Below, one piece after another: positions 10,009-21,494 of a stretch of 64,000 nt of DNA; the first letter of the stretch is position 1, and every line of letters begins with the position of its first letter. The notes beneath the pieces were generated by a model. It was not told the origin of the DNA and ran no database searches. It saw only the letters and a program-made list of their open reading frames with translations. A program made the translations under genes and the position numbers. Origin of the DNA: Branchiostoma belcheri (taxonomy: Eukaryota > Chordata > Leptocardii > Amphioxiformes > Branchiostomatidae); the NCBI RefSeq assembly GCF_001625305.1, contig NW_017803269.1, positions 5,335 to 69,334 of the forward strand, read 5' to 3'.

Positions 10009-13000
10009 CATCTTCATCCTTATCTCCATCCTCTCTTCCCGCCTCCTCTGGACCCTGTCCTCCAGCCTCTGGACCGGAGTCCTGATCATCATCATCATCC
10101 TTCCCATCACTCACAGAACTCTCTTCTTCCTCCTCTTCACTGCTAGTTTCTGTCGACTGTTCGCTTAACTCTGGCTCCACTTCTCTGGTTTGTATAATCT
10201 CTACCACAGGGCTGAATCGAACTTTCGGGGGTGACTTAGACAACATCTCTACAGTCGAGATGTTGTCAGTTTCCTCTTCCTTGTCTCCGAAATTTGTCGC
10301 TTCGTACAGTTTACCTTCTTCGAGACCTGGCATCTCCCCCATTTCTGATCTCTTCCACAGTTTGGCCACTTCGAAGTCAGTCTCTGATTCGAAGGAGCTC
10401 TGGCTTGCTTCTTGAGACAGGTTTGGTTCCTGAGAAAGACTCTGGTCCTCTTCTGGTGATGAGGAGACATCCTCCTGCTCCTCCTGCTCTTCTCTCAGCA
10501 TCTCTTCTTCCCACGTCGTCATGACAACAGTGGTGTCTTCAAACTGGACTTTAGGAGGAGATCGGGAGAACTCAGTAGCATCACCTGTGGGTTTTCTCTG
10601 TTGCACATCTATAGCAGAAGATGGTGCCTCTTGCTGTGGTTTAGGCAGTGAAGTTGGGACCGTTTGAACAACTGTTTGTACATCTTTCCTGCTCTGTTTA
10701 TTCTCTACTCTGTCCATGATTCCGAGTTTCACAACTTCTGCGTAAGTCTTCTTCAGAGCGGTGAAAGACGGTAAAGGTGGAACTTTAGCTGGTGTTGTTG
10801 TCTTTTCTTCCTTCCTAATGTCAGAATCCTGTGGTTCAGTTACTCTTGTCTCCTGAACAGGTTTCTCTTCAACCAAATCTTTTTGTGGCTGAATATCTTT
10901 CTTCTTAAGAACAGGAATCTTGGAAGACTTTGCCACCTTCTTAGCATCTTCTTGAGGAGGTGGGGTTGGTGCATCCTCCTTTGGCATGTCTGCTTCTTCT
11001 TTCTTTAAGACTTCTGTAGGTTCCTCAGGTAAGAAAACATCATCTTTGTCATCTTCGAGCAAAGTTGGAAACTCGACCAATGGAACAGGCTGTTGCCTGG
11101 ATACAGCATCCAGATGTACATCATCTCTCCTGGTTTCCTCATCTTTAGGTACCACTGCAGTTTCTTCATCAAGGTACATCTCCATCATCATTCTCCTTTC
11201 GTCCTCTTGTCTAAATTTCTCGTCCCATTTTCTTTCCTTAACAAGAGGAATTCCTCGGAAGACAGAAGCTTCTTGTCTTCGCCTTTCTTCTTCTTCAAGT
11301 CTTTCTTGTCTCCTCCTTTCTTCTTCCGCAAGTCTTTCCTCCTCAGCTTTTCTAAAAGCTGCGGCTCTTTGTTCTTCTTCAACAAGTTCTTGAATAATTC
11401 TTTCTTCCTCTTCTTGTCTGAACTTTTCATCCCACTTTCTTTCTCTTACAATAGGAAGACCTCGATACAAGCCTTCTTCTTCTTCTACCGCCTCTGTTTG
11501 CACACTTTCGCTTTTGCTTTCTTCCTTAACCTCTTCCTTAACTTTCACTTCTTGTAAAGTCTTCTTCTTCCGCACGATGACCTTTCCGGCTAAGACTGGC
11601 TTCATCCCCGTTGCTGCAAACCATCTTCCACTTTCTTCGTCGAATTGAACATTTTCAAGAGCATTCTCGAACTCCATACTGTGAGGATCTTCTTGTTCAT
11701 CCGAAAGCTCATAGATGGTTTCCAACCCTCCTGGGGTGACGTCGTAACACATCTCGATATCTGTATCAGATTCTGACTCCTCGAGTTCGCTTTCTTGTAT
11801 CTTGTCAGCTGCTATTTTTGCTAGAGATTCAGGAGAAGCACCTGTTGTCTTTTCCTTCTCTGGTATTTTCTCTTCTGCCATTTCTTCAGGTACGGGACTG
11901 TCGAATCCGATGTAAGAACTCCTCTCTGCGGTTGAGTCAGCGTCTTCTGTTGTTTCTGATGTTGTGACGGTTTCTGTTGTCTCCATCTGTGATGAGGACG
12001 TTGTCCTGATGCTGCAGGTTTCCTCCTGTTTTCTCTCATGAATCTCAATCACATCAGGAGGTGGAATCAGCTCTGTTGATGTTTCAATGATTGTCTGTGA
12101 AGTTTTAACTTCTTCGGTGACCTGTTCGATTTCTGTGATTAAGTCAGGCGGTTTGAATGGCTCTGATGGCGGTTCAGAAACAGGTGGAGGAATGAAGGGC
12201 GGTTCGGAGGCGGTTGCCAGGTGATCGGGTGAATGACTGACAGGTGGTTCAGGCAGGGGTGGAGAAGGGTGTGGTTCGGAGGCTGAGGTTGCCAGGTGAT
12301 CATGAGGATGAATGATGGGTGGTTCTGGCAAAGGTGGCTCGGAAACGGTTTCTAAGTGATCGGGTGAATGAGTGATAGGTGGTTCAGGCAGTGGTGGTGG
12401 AGTCTCCATGGAGACAGTTGCTAGGTAACCAGATGGATGACTGACAGGTGGTTCAGGCAGTGGTGGAGGGGTCTCCATGGAGACAGTTGCTAGGTTACCA
12501 GACAGATGACTGACAGGCAGCGGTGGTGGAGTCTGCATGGAGACAGTTGCTAGGTTACCAGACAGATGACTGACAGGCAGTGGTGGTGGAGTCTCCATGG
12601 AGACAGTTGCTAGGTAACCCTGAGGTGGTTGAGAGATGGCCTGAGCATCTTCAGGAGGAGGTGATGTTGCTGAGGAGGAGGGATCCCGATGGACCGCCTC
12701 CTCCATACTTACTTTGTGTGCCTCCCTGCTCCTCACCATGGACTGGTTCCCGTACACCTCAGCCTCTCCTCCTCCTGGTGGTCCAGCATCCGTGATCTCC
12801 TCCACAATCCATCTCCCATCCTCATCTCCGACTATCTCCATCTCTGATGGCTGCTCTCCTACGATTGTGCTATCCGCAATTTCTCTTCTCTTCTTCAGCT
12901 TCTTCTCAAGTTCTCGATCCGTCGACTCTCTCACAACAACTTTCGTGAACTGTACTTTCTTCTCAGTCTTCTCTTCTGTGGGGTCGCCGACCTTCCAGCT

Positions 13001-14155
13001 CGGGGACAAGGGTCGGAGGTCAAGGGTCCTGGCGTGGGGTTCAGGGGTCAGAGGTCGTTCTGTGGATGAGTGGACGACGTTGAGGTAGGGTGACCTTGGG
13101 CGGTCTCCAGGTGACAGCCTTCCTGGAATCGGGGACTTCTTTCCAGGAACTGGGGACTGAGTGCCTAATAAGGGCGACCTCTTTCCTGGAACCGGAGACT
13201 GAGTGCCTAATAAGGGCGACTTCCTTCCAGGAACTGGGGACTTCTTTCCAGGAACTGGGGACTGACTTCCTAATAAGGGCGACCTCTTTCCTGGAACTGG
13301 GGACTGACTTCCTAATAAGGGCGACTTTCTTCCAGGAACTGGGGACTTCCTTCCAGGAATCAGGGCTGGCTGAGACTCCGGTGTTGGAGACTTCGGCCTG
13401 AGCGCCCTGGTCGGCACATCCTGAGAAGTCTTGCGTGATTCTTCCTCACTAGGAGACTTGTCTAAGGTGGGTGAGATGACACGCTCCACCACATACGTGA
13501 TCGGTGACTGGACCTCCGTAGCTCGCGATCGGTTTTTCACGAGAGGCGACTCCGGACGCGGGCTCGGCGATCGGTGTCGTAACATCGGGCTGTCTCTCCC
13601 CTCCTCAATGTACAGCCTCCGCATTTCCGCCTGTTCGAAGCGTTTCACGATGTCAAAAACGTTTTCTGAGGGTTCCTCGGAAAGCTCGTGGACTGGTGTT
13701 TCTGTCCTTTCTGTGTCCGAAGCATCGCTGTACACGTACCCAGGTGAGGGCAGCCTGCGCACTGGCTTCGGAGGTGGTGGCAGTGAAACTTGTGTCCTGC
13801 CAGCTTTCTTCTTGTCATGTTGTGCTTCTGTATCTGATGAGTCACTATAAGTATAACGGGGGGATGGCTGTCGTTGGACCTCTCTAGATGGTGGTAGCGA
13901 AGCTTGCGTTTTGACAGTTTTTTTCTCGACAACAACGTCTGGCGTGATCTCTTTCTTCTCCACAGTTTTACCAACCATGTATCCCTGTGTTTGGCTTTTT
14001 GTGGTCACCACTTGACTGGTGGAAGTTTTGGTGATGTAGGTGCGGCTTGAGCTTTTCTTGGTCTGTTCCTTGGCTAGTGAGTTGATGTAGTTCTCCCAGC
14101 GTGGCTGGTTGGGTTTGGTCACTATGTACTGACTGTGGATGTCTTGTAAGAGTTG
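10009..14155 (-). CDS. TLN: Giant extra exon, 1382 codons (R11 insert)
   Basis: 4147 nt open, phase 0 to 1, from QLLQDIHSQYIVTKPNQPRW (CTTCTAG acceptor) to KDEDG at a GTAAGT donor. Visible structure, residues approximate: Ser/Thr-rich N-terminus; YTYSDSSDTE and YVYSDASDTE; SPxP/SPVPG repeats at 262-352; PPPLP-(EPP) repeats at 515-658; long acidic and Glu/Arg coiled-coil-like stretches; duplicated RKWDEKFRQE blocks at about 905 and 973; three KV(Q/R)F motifs at about 400, 1200 and 1309; acidic C-terminus. Strongly disordered overall, with many SP/TP sites. I know of no talin with such an insert, nor a close homologue. Splice phase and conserved talin flanks place it inside this gene; skipping it alone would shift frame, so it should travel with the next exon. 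Confidence 0.88.
12180..12610 (-). repeat. In-frame coding repeat, PPPLP unit
   Basis: Six or seven degenerate units of about 60-75 bp inside the 1382-codon exon, encoding LATVSMETPPPLP(EPP)VSH(P/L)SG. Proline cores resemble SH3 or EVH1 ligands; binding is inference. Confidence 0.85.
13095..13370 (-). repeat. In-frame coding repeat, SPVPG(K/R) unit
   Basis: About ten to twelve alternating units encoding SPVPG(R/K)(K/R) and SPLLG(T/S)Q, in 24-bp steps grouped in about 60-bp blocks. Each unit supplies an SP site. Confidence 0.85.
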
Positions 14156-15969
14156 CTAGAAGTGGAGAAAAGGGGAAGGAAAACTGGTTACGATTCTTTT
14201 TTTTCTTTCAGACCTGGTTTTAAGTAAGGCCACACCAATTTGATTTGTTGGTTCTTGAATAGAAAACATTATTCTGAAGGATCAAGATGAAAAATTTAAA
14301 GCTATTCTTCCTCAAATCATGGCAACACCATTTGTTGTTGGTTTAGGGATTTACAAGTATAAATAAAATGCTGAATTGGAAGATCCACATGAAAACATTC
14401 AGAGTCAGAATTTGAGGAGACGGTCTTTATTTTGGCTCTCAGTTTCCGGAAGTGAATATTTCATTAGTAACTTTCATTAATTAATTAATTAAGATTCAAG
14501 TTTTCCTCCGAGAACAAAGGAAATGTATATTTGGTGTGGCCTTAAGTTAAGATGAAATGTGGACCAAAAGAGGCAAAAACAACAAAGCAAGGAAATTCAA
14601 TACATGTTTTTCAGATTTATCATACTCTACAATAGCTTGACTTACAAAACAAAAAATAACTCTTCATGCAGAGAATTACTTAATTTATGCAGAGAAAAAT
14701 ATACATAACAATATAATAAAGTCCTCCATTACTGCATCATCCATACATAAAAAACAAGAGCTGCAAATTCTAGCTTAGCTGAAAGAAAAAAGGAGCAGAA
14801 TCTAAAAAAGCACCTTTTTTCTGTAAAAAGAAAAACTACAAGTTTGAAAAGGAACAGAAGTATCAATATTTGAGGAAAAAGAAGTCTTGAAACTTGGCAA
14901 AGGTTTGAAAATTGGCAAAGGTTTGTAACAAAACGTTTGTCACAGAAAAGACACCAGGAAAGAAGGAAGGATTGAAAAAGGTGGAGAATGAAAAGGTGGG
15001 AATTAAGGAAGGAAGGAAGGAGTGAAGGAGGCCACAGCTGACAGGATGCTAGTATGACAGGCACACAGCGAGATTGAGAGAAGGTTTGAAGCATTCAGTG
15101 GAGAAATATCAGCATTCCAGATAGAGAGAGACAGAGGTTTGGAAAAATGTAGCCATGCAAACACAATCGCTGCCATACTAGCAACATGCCAGCTGTATGT
15201 GACATTCTGACTGTAGCGAATAATGTGGCGAAGAATGTTGTAACACGTTACCTTTTGCTGATCGCACGAACGCGTATCCTAGGTCCTCATCGCCGCGGGC
15301 AACCAAAAAACTCACAAGACGATTGGCTGATGACTCTCGAAAGATGTGCAATGTGGTTTAAAATGGCAGTCGATATAAGTAGATGCCATGCCACAATACA
15401 AAATGTATGTTTCATACCGTTTCTAGTGGCAACTAGACATTAGTTGTATTTTCTCGTCGTCATGCCAACATGAACATGAACTCGAATTGTTGCAGAACGC
15501 TGTATTTGTTGGCAAGTTCAAGGTTAGCGTCACACGTACCAACATGTATGGGGGTGTTTGGGTGGGGGTGGGTAAAAACACATGCTACTGTTTTATATAC
15601 ATGGGTACACTTATAATGTATGTGTGGTGTATGTACGTAGACATGGCAATGCAAATGCACAACATCAGCTTCTATGGGACTTGTTGTAGGTCTTCGAACC
15701 TAAATTCTTCTTGCAAAACTATGCTTTTGGCTAGCAATTTGAGTATAATAGTTAAAAAACATCTTTGATTCAAAATTGAACAAGACAGCTTTGAAAAAAA
15801 AGTGTGCAAGTTTTGAAAAATATTTTCTTGAAAATTTTTTTTTTGCAGCCACCTGTCAGCTTGAACTTTTTTCCCAGATTGCATCACACCAAAAACCGAC
15901 CAATCACACGCGGCCACATCATATCATCACCTACACTGCAGTACCGTTCATGCCAGACAGGGGGCATAC
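14156..15969 (-). other. Intron, 1.8 kb
   Basis: Separates conserved R11 from the giant cassette. Contains an inverted-repeat element (14226-14545). A 27-nt exon-like stretch near 15.25 kb lacks a pyrimidine tract and is not called. Confidence 0.6.
14226..14545. mobile_element. MITE-like element, family A (diverged)
   Basis: Starts AAGGCCACACCAATTTGATT and ends GGTGTGGCCTTAA, as in the copy at 6031-6400. Confidence 0.7.
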
Positions 15970-16095
15970 CTTGGCTGAGTTTTTGAGCTGTACCATGGAC
16001 GGGTCCTGGACTGGTTTGCCTGAGGCATTCTTGGTCGCCTCGATGAGTTCTCCCAGCGCTACGGCGACGTCTTTTACTGCGTTTATCAGCAACAC
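15970..16095 (-). CDS. TLN: Talin exon: R11, before the giant cassette
   Basis: 42 codons, phase 0-0: VLLINAVKDVAVALGELIEA, SGKPVQDPSMVQLKNSAK. In vertebrates NSAK is followed directly by VMVTNVTSLLK, which here lies 11 kb further on at 4805. Confidence 0.95.
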
Positions 16096-16589
16096 CTGAG
16101 GAACAACACAAAGTTTTCTTACAAATACTACCAATGACCGACGTTGCATGTGCACAAATAATAATGCTAACAATAGAAAAACCACTGGCCTGAAATCATT
16201 GTCTAAGTCAAAGTTGTTGACAGAGTTTCATGGTATTCCTGACAACACAAAAACTGCATGTATACAGAAAACGCAGAATGAAAGTTGCCATTATATATTA
16301 CAGAAGAACCATATTCTGTATATAAAAAAAAACATAATTTTATAAATTATATAAACTACTAGCATATATTTGAGACTGTACTGCAAAACAAAGAAAGAAG
16401 AAAATATCAGGGTACAGATTGCAATCTAGCAGAACAACCAATTCTACTGCTAGAGATCCCAATTGGAGATGCTAGCTTGTTGCACTAAGCTGCCAAACCA
16501 CAAACATGTACACCCAAGTATACATACAAATGCTACCAAAAACAAAACCATCAAAGGAAAAAAATTATTTTTGTGTAAACCCCCCTAAC

Positions 16590-16773
16590 CTGTGCCTCTG
16601 CATCCTGTGGCCCCAGACTGGCTGCACCAGACTTGACTGCGTCGGCTAGTTTTGTGATGGTGTCTACCGCAGACTGGGCAGCTGCTGCCAGGTGCTCCTG
16701 ACTCGATGCTGCACCTGACACGAGCGTCTTCGTGTCCTCAACAAGAGCCTTCGCTGTCTTCAAGATGTTCTCT
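16590..16773 (-). CDS. TLN: Talin exon: R11
   Basis: 184 nt, phase 2 to 0: (R)ENILKTAKALVEDTKTLVSG, AQSAVDTITKLADAVKSGAA, SLGPQDAEAQ. Highly conserved. Confidence 0.96.
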
Positions 16774-17150
16774 CTGTGGTTGTGAGACATTAAGACGTTA
16801 AAATTGTTAAAATTACTCACAGAAGACATACATGTATCTGCATGTATATAGACATTTTTTTTTAGTTCAGAAAAAGTATGTGATCAGTGAATGCTTACTT
16901 TAAAAATAGTACATCTTTGAAAAAGAAGGAATATTTACTCAGACCAAGGAACCACTTAAACGAAGTTAAAGCTTCGGCTTATAGGAACAGAACAATACTC
17001 AACTCTCTGAGAGGCTTTTTTATGACATCTTTTTAAGCTGAAACAAACCCATGATCAGCCGTCAGAACCGACCAGCTTTAAACGTAGTAGATACTAGCAG
17101 ACTAGACATGTCAGGGACCCCAGCAGACTGGATACTACAACTACGTAAAC

Positions 17151-17320
17151 CTGTGATCGGCGAATGCTTCATCCTCCATTTCAGGACTGAGCGTCCCCGC
17201 TGAAGCAAACATGATGGTGGTGTCCAGATCACCGATGATGCCGCTAACCGTGCTCGCTGCGTTGATGCAAGCCTGGGTGCCTCTGGAGCCGGCTTGTAGG
17301 GACGCCAGCACAAATGATAC
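17151..17320 (-). CDS. TLN: Talin exon: VBS3 end and R11 start
   Basis: 170 nt, phase 0 to 2: VSFVLASLQAGSRGTQACIN, AASTVSGIIGDLDTTIMFAS, AGTLSPEMEDEAFADH(R). Nearly identical to vertebrates. Confidence 0.96.
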
Positions 17321-17789
17321 CTGCAACAAACAAGTTTGATTATTAACATTGCTGAATATTTTGTGTTAACATATTTTACTAGCTGAGTCAGAAAATATAA
17401 GGGTTACAATGGGGTACTTTTCCATTGTGTTCTGTTCCAAACTGGAGTTAACCCCAAAATTGCATGTTTAGCGAAAGAAGTGAACAATAGGTAGCAGGTC
17501 TTTTTTATGGAGTAACCCCAAAAGTTGGTGGTGATCATACATGTACCTACTGCCACACAAATTTGAGAGAACACTAATGCTGAACTAAAAGCTCCAGATA
17601 AAAAGAAAATCCAAGGATAAAGTCTGTACCCTTAGTGCACACAGTCTTATACCAGATTGAAGGTTTCTCCCCTGCCTTTTTCATCTTGTCCTTTTGACAA
17701 ACTTTCACTAATAAAATGCAAGTCAGAGACTCAAAATAGATGGTATGGCCTACTACATTTCATGACAACTTCTATGATTTTAACATTAC

Positions 17790-17936
17790 CTTTTCAGACA
17801 CAGCTCTGGAGTTTTCGATGAGGTCCTTTTTAGCGTAGGTGTCAGACGGGTTACTCTGGATGGCTCCGGCGTTGTTCACTACATCCACACAGGAGTTCCC
17901 CAGGTCCTGTACCGAGTTACGGATTCTGTCCGAAAG
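17790..17936 (-). CDS. TLN: Talin exon: R10 with VBS3 start
   Basis: 49 codons, phase 0-0: LSDRIRNSVQDLGNSCVDVV, NNAGAIQSNPSDTYAKKDLI, ENSRAVSEK. YAKKDLIENSRAVSEK is the first part of the VBS3 vinculin-binding helix (vertebrate YTKKELIE...). Acceptor side echoed at 18.01-18.07 kb. Confidence 0.95.
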
Positions 17937-18010
17937 CTGCAACAGAATGATACATGTAGCAGTTAGCAGTGTGTAACAACACATGTAGCAATTATCAACA
18001 TAATGACACA

Positions 18011-18068
18011 AATCCACACAGGAGTTCCCCAGGTCCTGTACCGAGTTACGGATTCTGTCTGACAGCTG
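18011..18068 (-). repeat. Acceptor-edge copy of R10/VBS3 exon
   Basis: About 55 bp nearly identical to the first codons of the exon at 17790-17936, with its own TTTCAG acceptor, just upstream of the real one. Confidence 0.85.
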
Positions 18069-18521
18069 AAATAGAAATTATACAATAGCCAAAAGTGAGA
18101 AAAAAATTCCCTGTCCTGTATACGTAACAGTTGCCATAAAATTTGTAAGATTTGATCACTGGTAAGAAAAACAGACAACAACTTGATTTCAAAATATGTT
18201 TAATCCATACCTATTACCAAGATGTCAATAAACAAATCTTGAAAACTGGTAAGAAAAATTTCCCTATTTTCAGGTACAGCAAACTTTTGGACTTATCCTG
18301 CTATTCGTCCATACATGTATGTCACATCGAATCAATAATTATTTCATCATTAAAATAAAATTTTTATCTTTCAGTTTTTTCAATATATATATCACCTTGT
18401 ACTAAATATCCAGAACAACAACATACAGAAGACCCAGTAACAGTATGACTAAAGAAGAACCAATAAGTGACGTTGGTATAAAACAAACAAACAAACAAAC
18501 AAACAAACAAACAGTGTTTAC

Positions 18522-18641
18522 CTCTGGGCTGTTGATGGTTGCCATGGCACCCTTGCTCTGCACAGCCAGCTCCGAGAAGTCATGTGACAGGGAGTTGGCC
18601 TGCGGACCCAGCTCTTCTGGGGAGGACGATGCTTTACCAAC
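18522..18641 (-). CDS. TLN: Talin exon: R10
   Basis: 40 codons, phase 0-0: VGKASSSPEELGPQANSLSH, DFSELAVQSKGAMATINSPE. (GTTT)n follows the donor; about 76 bp of the 5' half is copied unchanged at 18684-18759. Confidence 0.95.
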
Positions 18642-18683
18642 CTGGGGGACAGTTAACATTGTTAACTCATCATTATTAACTAG

Positions 18684-18759
18684 AGCTCCGAGAAGTCATG
18701 TGACAGGGAGTTGGCCTGCGGACCCAGCTCTTCTGGGGAGGACGATGCTTTACCAACCT
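18684..18759 (-). repeat. Acceptor-edge copy of R10 exon
   Basis: About 76 bp identical to the 5' half of the exon at 18522-18641, preceded by an acceptor (CCTTAG). Offset 116 bp. Confidence 0.9.
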
Positions 18760-19202
18760 AAGGTTGTTAAAAAGATTACCATCAAGTCAGTATTCTGGTA
18801 ATGCTCACTCTCCCACCAGTTTTCTTTCTTAATTTATTTATGAATAAAGATACCACACACATTCTTATAATGTTATGATGACTGTAACTGTACCTACTAG
18901 TAGAAACAAAGGTTCATCTTGCAGTTTGAAACTGGCTTGATACATAGTATGTATCTGTGAGTCACAAAGAATATTCCTTCAAACAAATGTATCCCAGTGA
19001 ACTTCACATTTAGCAAATGCTTGTGTGCAAAGCTTCAAATACTTCAAACTATCCTACACCTACACCCATATGACAAGCAAGCTCATCCTAAATCCTGATG
19101 TACCAACAGAGACTGAGAGTACACACATGTTAAGAACAGCAACTTTCACGTAAGAGTTAGCTGGTTCTTGAGGATTTGGAAAGACACTTGTACATTATTT
19201 AC

Positions 19203-19307
19203 CATGTCGTGTGAAGTCCTTGCGATCTGTTTGGCGATTTTCACCATCTTGGTCTGATAGTCGACGAACGTTCCGTCTGGTTTGTCCTCCAGTCTGCCGT
19301 CTACCAT
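19203..19307 (-). CDS. TLN: Talin exon: R10 start
   Basis: 35 codons, phase 0-0: MVDGRLEDKPDGTFVDYQTK, MVKIAKQIARTSHDM. The GTFVDYQT core is invariant in talins. Confidence 0.95.
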
Positions 19308-19618
19308 CTGGGAACAAACAAGAACAACATCAGCTTTAGGCAACACCAATTTGACAAATTTACTATTTTGAAGAAAAATACCTGAAATGAAAGCCTGAAG
19401 TGAGAGTCTGAAGTTGAAGTCTATACCTTTTTACACACAGTTCTAGGGCATTGTTTCGGAAATTAATTCTTGTTGAAAAAAGAAGCTAAAAAAGTAGATC
19501 TTAACTGGCTATGATTGATATCTGCAAATTGCTCCTTTTTATTAAAACAAAAATCGAGAAATTTCCCTTTTCCCATTCACTTAACCGCGAGGGGCCGACA
19601 TCATCTACCAGATACCTT

Positions 19619-19736
19619 TGACCCAGTGTTGACGTCACACTTCAAAGAAGCCACGTGACAAGCCTCACTGGGTCAGTCTACTGAGGAAGACCTAGGTGAG
19701 ATAACTTCTTTGTGTTGGATCTAAAGTTTTAACTTT
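19619..19736. mobile_element. MITE fragment, family C
   Basis: Matches the right part of the element at 43952-44172 (CACTTCAAAGAAGCCACGTG ... TAAAGTTTTAACTTTA); left arm missing. Confidence 0.75.
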
Positions 19737-19746
19737 AAAATAGAAA

Positions 19747-19781
19747 TTTCCGCTTACGTCAATCATGGCCTTGGTGATTAT
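19747..19781 (-). repeat. Donor-edge copy of R9 exon
   Basis: About 35 bp repeating ATCACCAAGGCCATG with a GACGTAAG donor, downstream of the exon at 19907-20053. Confidence 0.75.
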
Positions 19782-19906
19782 GAAGAGTTTGACTTCTCTT
19801 CTGTAAACCATGGAAGACGTAATGTCCCACCTTTTCCAAATTTTGTGAGTTTTGGGAAGTTAAAAGAAGAATAGCTTTTTCAATAAAACAAGAAATCCCC
19901 ACTTAC

Positions 19907-20053
19907 GTCCGTCATGGCCTTGGTGATGCCGTCCACCATGCCGAACACGGCTCCCGTCTCGCTCGCCGACTCGTCTAGCGTCTTCAGAAGGTCGTCTACA
20001 GCTTCCTTCATCCCCTCCGCTGCTTCATCTATCGCAGCATGGGCGTGGGTCGC
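19907..20053 (-). CDS. TLN: Talin exon: R9 (autoinhibitory helix region)
   Basis: 49 codons, phase 0-0: ATHAHAAIDEAAEGMKEAVD, DLLKTLDESASETGAVFGMV, DGITKAMTD. Contains the acidic helix that in vertebrate talin contacts the F3 lobe. Donor GTAAGT; donor side echoed at 19.75-19.78 kb next to a MITE fragment. Confidence 0.95.
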
Positions 20054-20491
20054 CTGGCAACACAGACCAGCAATCACATCGTTAAGTTTCATGAAAATTT
20101 ATGGTGAAAATCTAAATGCTTAGAACACTAAACAGGGTTAGAAATACCCATCTGCAATCTGCATTTTGCAGAGACATTTTCAATATTGCAGAAGAAAAAT
20201 TAAGCAACCTGCAATTTTGCAGACTGAAAAAATCAGGCTACGGGTACAATGATGTTTAAGAGCTTTTGAGTTTACTACTGACTCTATAATATACAAGACG
20301 TAATTTTGCGTAACATTTTTAAAAATTGCACGTAAAATATTTGCCAACATGCAATTTGCATATGTCATGGGTTTAGATCCAGACTTTTTGTGTATGTGAA
20401 TTGGCATTAAGTATTTCCAAATTTCAAAAGCAAATTTAGACATTCTGCAATATTGCAGAACAATGAAAAAAGACTGTTCTTCGGTTCATAC

Positions 20492-20662
20492 CTTGGGGTT
20501 CCCTCCTCCCTCCTTAGACGTGTAGACCAGCTGTAGTGCTGACTCAGCGACTGTCTTGGTCTGCTCCAGGAGGTTCGCTTGTTTCTGGGAGTTCATCGTC
20601 TTAGAGGCGAGGTTGATCGCCGCTGACGCAAGGGGGTCGAAATAAGACGACAGCTGGGTCAC
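20492..20662 (-). CDS. TLN: Talin exon: R9
   Basis: 57 codons, phase 0-0: VTQLSSYFDPLASAAINLAS, LLEQTKTVAESALQLVYTSK, EGGGNPK. Very close to vertebrates. Confidence 0.96.
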
Positions 20663-20769
20663 CTGGGGTAAAGAAAAAGAATATCATAATATTATTAAGA
20701 ACAAGGAAGAAAAGTAGAAAAATTGTATTCAGAATCAGCCTAAACTGATGCTCAGTTCAATTCATTATT

Positions 20770-20865
20770 TTGTAGTCTGTCTCTCTCTCTCTGTCCTCTT
20801 TCCCTCTCTTGCTCTCTCCCTCATTCTCTTTCTATCTCTCTCTTTCTCTCTCTCTCTCTCTCTGT
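20770..20865. repeat. CT-rich microsatellite
   Basis: Long (CT)n/(TCTC)n low-complexity stretch, intronic. Confidence 0.85.
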
Positions 20866-21158
20866 ATATCAGGCAGTCTGGAAGGACTATGACTATTACA
20901 CTCTTTTCAAGTAACGAAAATAACAGTTCTGCATACTTCAAAGCTCTTTAAATGCCAGAGTAACACTGCCAAAGAGTTGTGCAGTTTTGAACTGTGCTAA
21001 TAATGATTGTAACTGAACAGAAAAATGAAAGCAAAAAATGAAAACATTTGACTACAAAAATGAGCAATCACAATTCACACTGCTATGACATAGAACTTAC
21101 GAAATGATCCCTACACGTCCTAAAAGAACTGATGAAAGACAGAACAATGAACTTCAGT

Positions 21159-21212
21159 GACCCTCCCCACCTAGTGTCCGAGTGTCTCGGCCTTCTCCTT
21201 CGCTGCAGAGCC
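21159..21212 (-). repeat. Donor-edge copy of R9 exon (21393-21494)
   Basis: About 50 bp repeating GCGAAGGAGAAGGC ... GGACAC(C/T)AG-GTGGGGAGG. Confidence 0.85.
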
Positions 21213-21392
21213 GCACCCCACACACTTTCAAGATCCCACCGCACTTATCAAAATAAAGCAGGGGTCCTTCCCGGTGTGAGTGGCTCAAACCTTACAGTCC
21301 GGTCTTACACAGCTTGTACTTACTGTACAGAACTGGTGTGTTACGCCTAAAGGCGGTTTACCGGTTATGCGAAACAAAGTAACCCTCCCCAC

Positions 21393-21494
21393 CTGGTGTC
21401 CAAGTTTCTCAGCCTTCTCCTTCGCAGCGGAGGCGACTCCATCGATGTTCTTCCCAATCTCGTGGGCCGCGTTGTTCATCTGCTCCTGGAACGT
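21393..21494 (-). CDS. TLN: Talin exon: R9
   Basis: 34 codons, phase 0-0: TFQEQMNNAAHEIGKNIDGV then ASAAKEKAEKLGHQ. R9 covers the head in the autoinhibited vertebrate talin. Donor side echoed at 21.16-21.21 kb. Confidence 0.94.

Noticed and set aside
15246-15290. A possible 9-codon exon (DTRSCDQQK) on the minus strand
   Set aside because: Phase 0 and a fair donor, but the acceptor has no pyrimidine tract and the peptide has no similarity to anything here.
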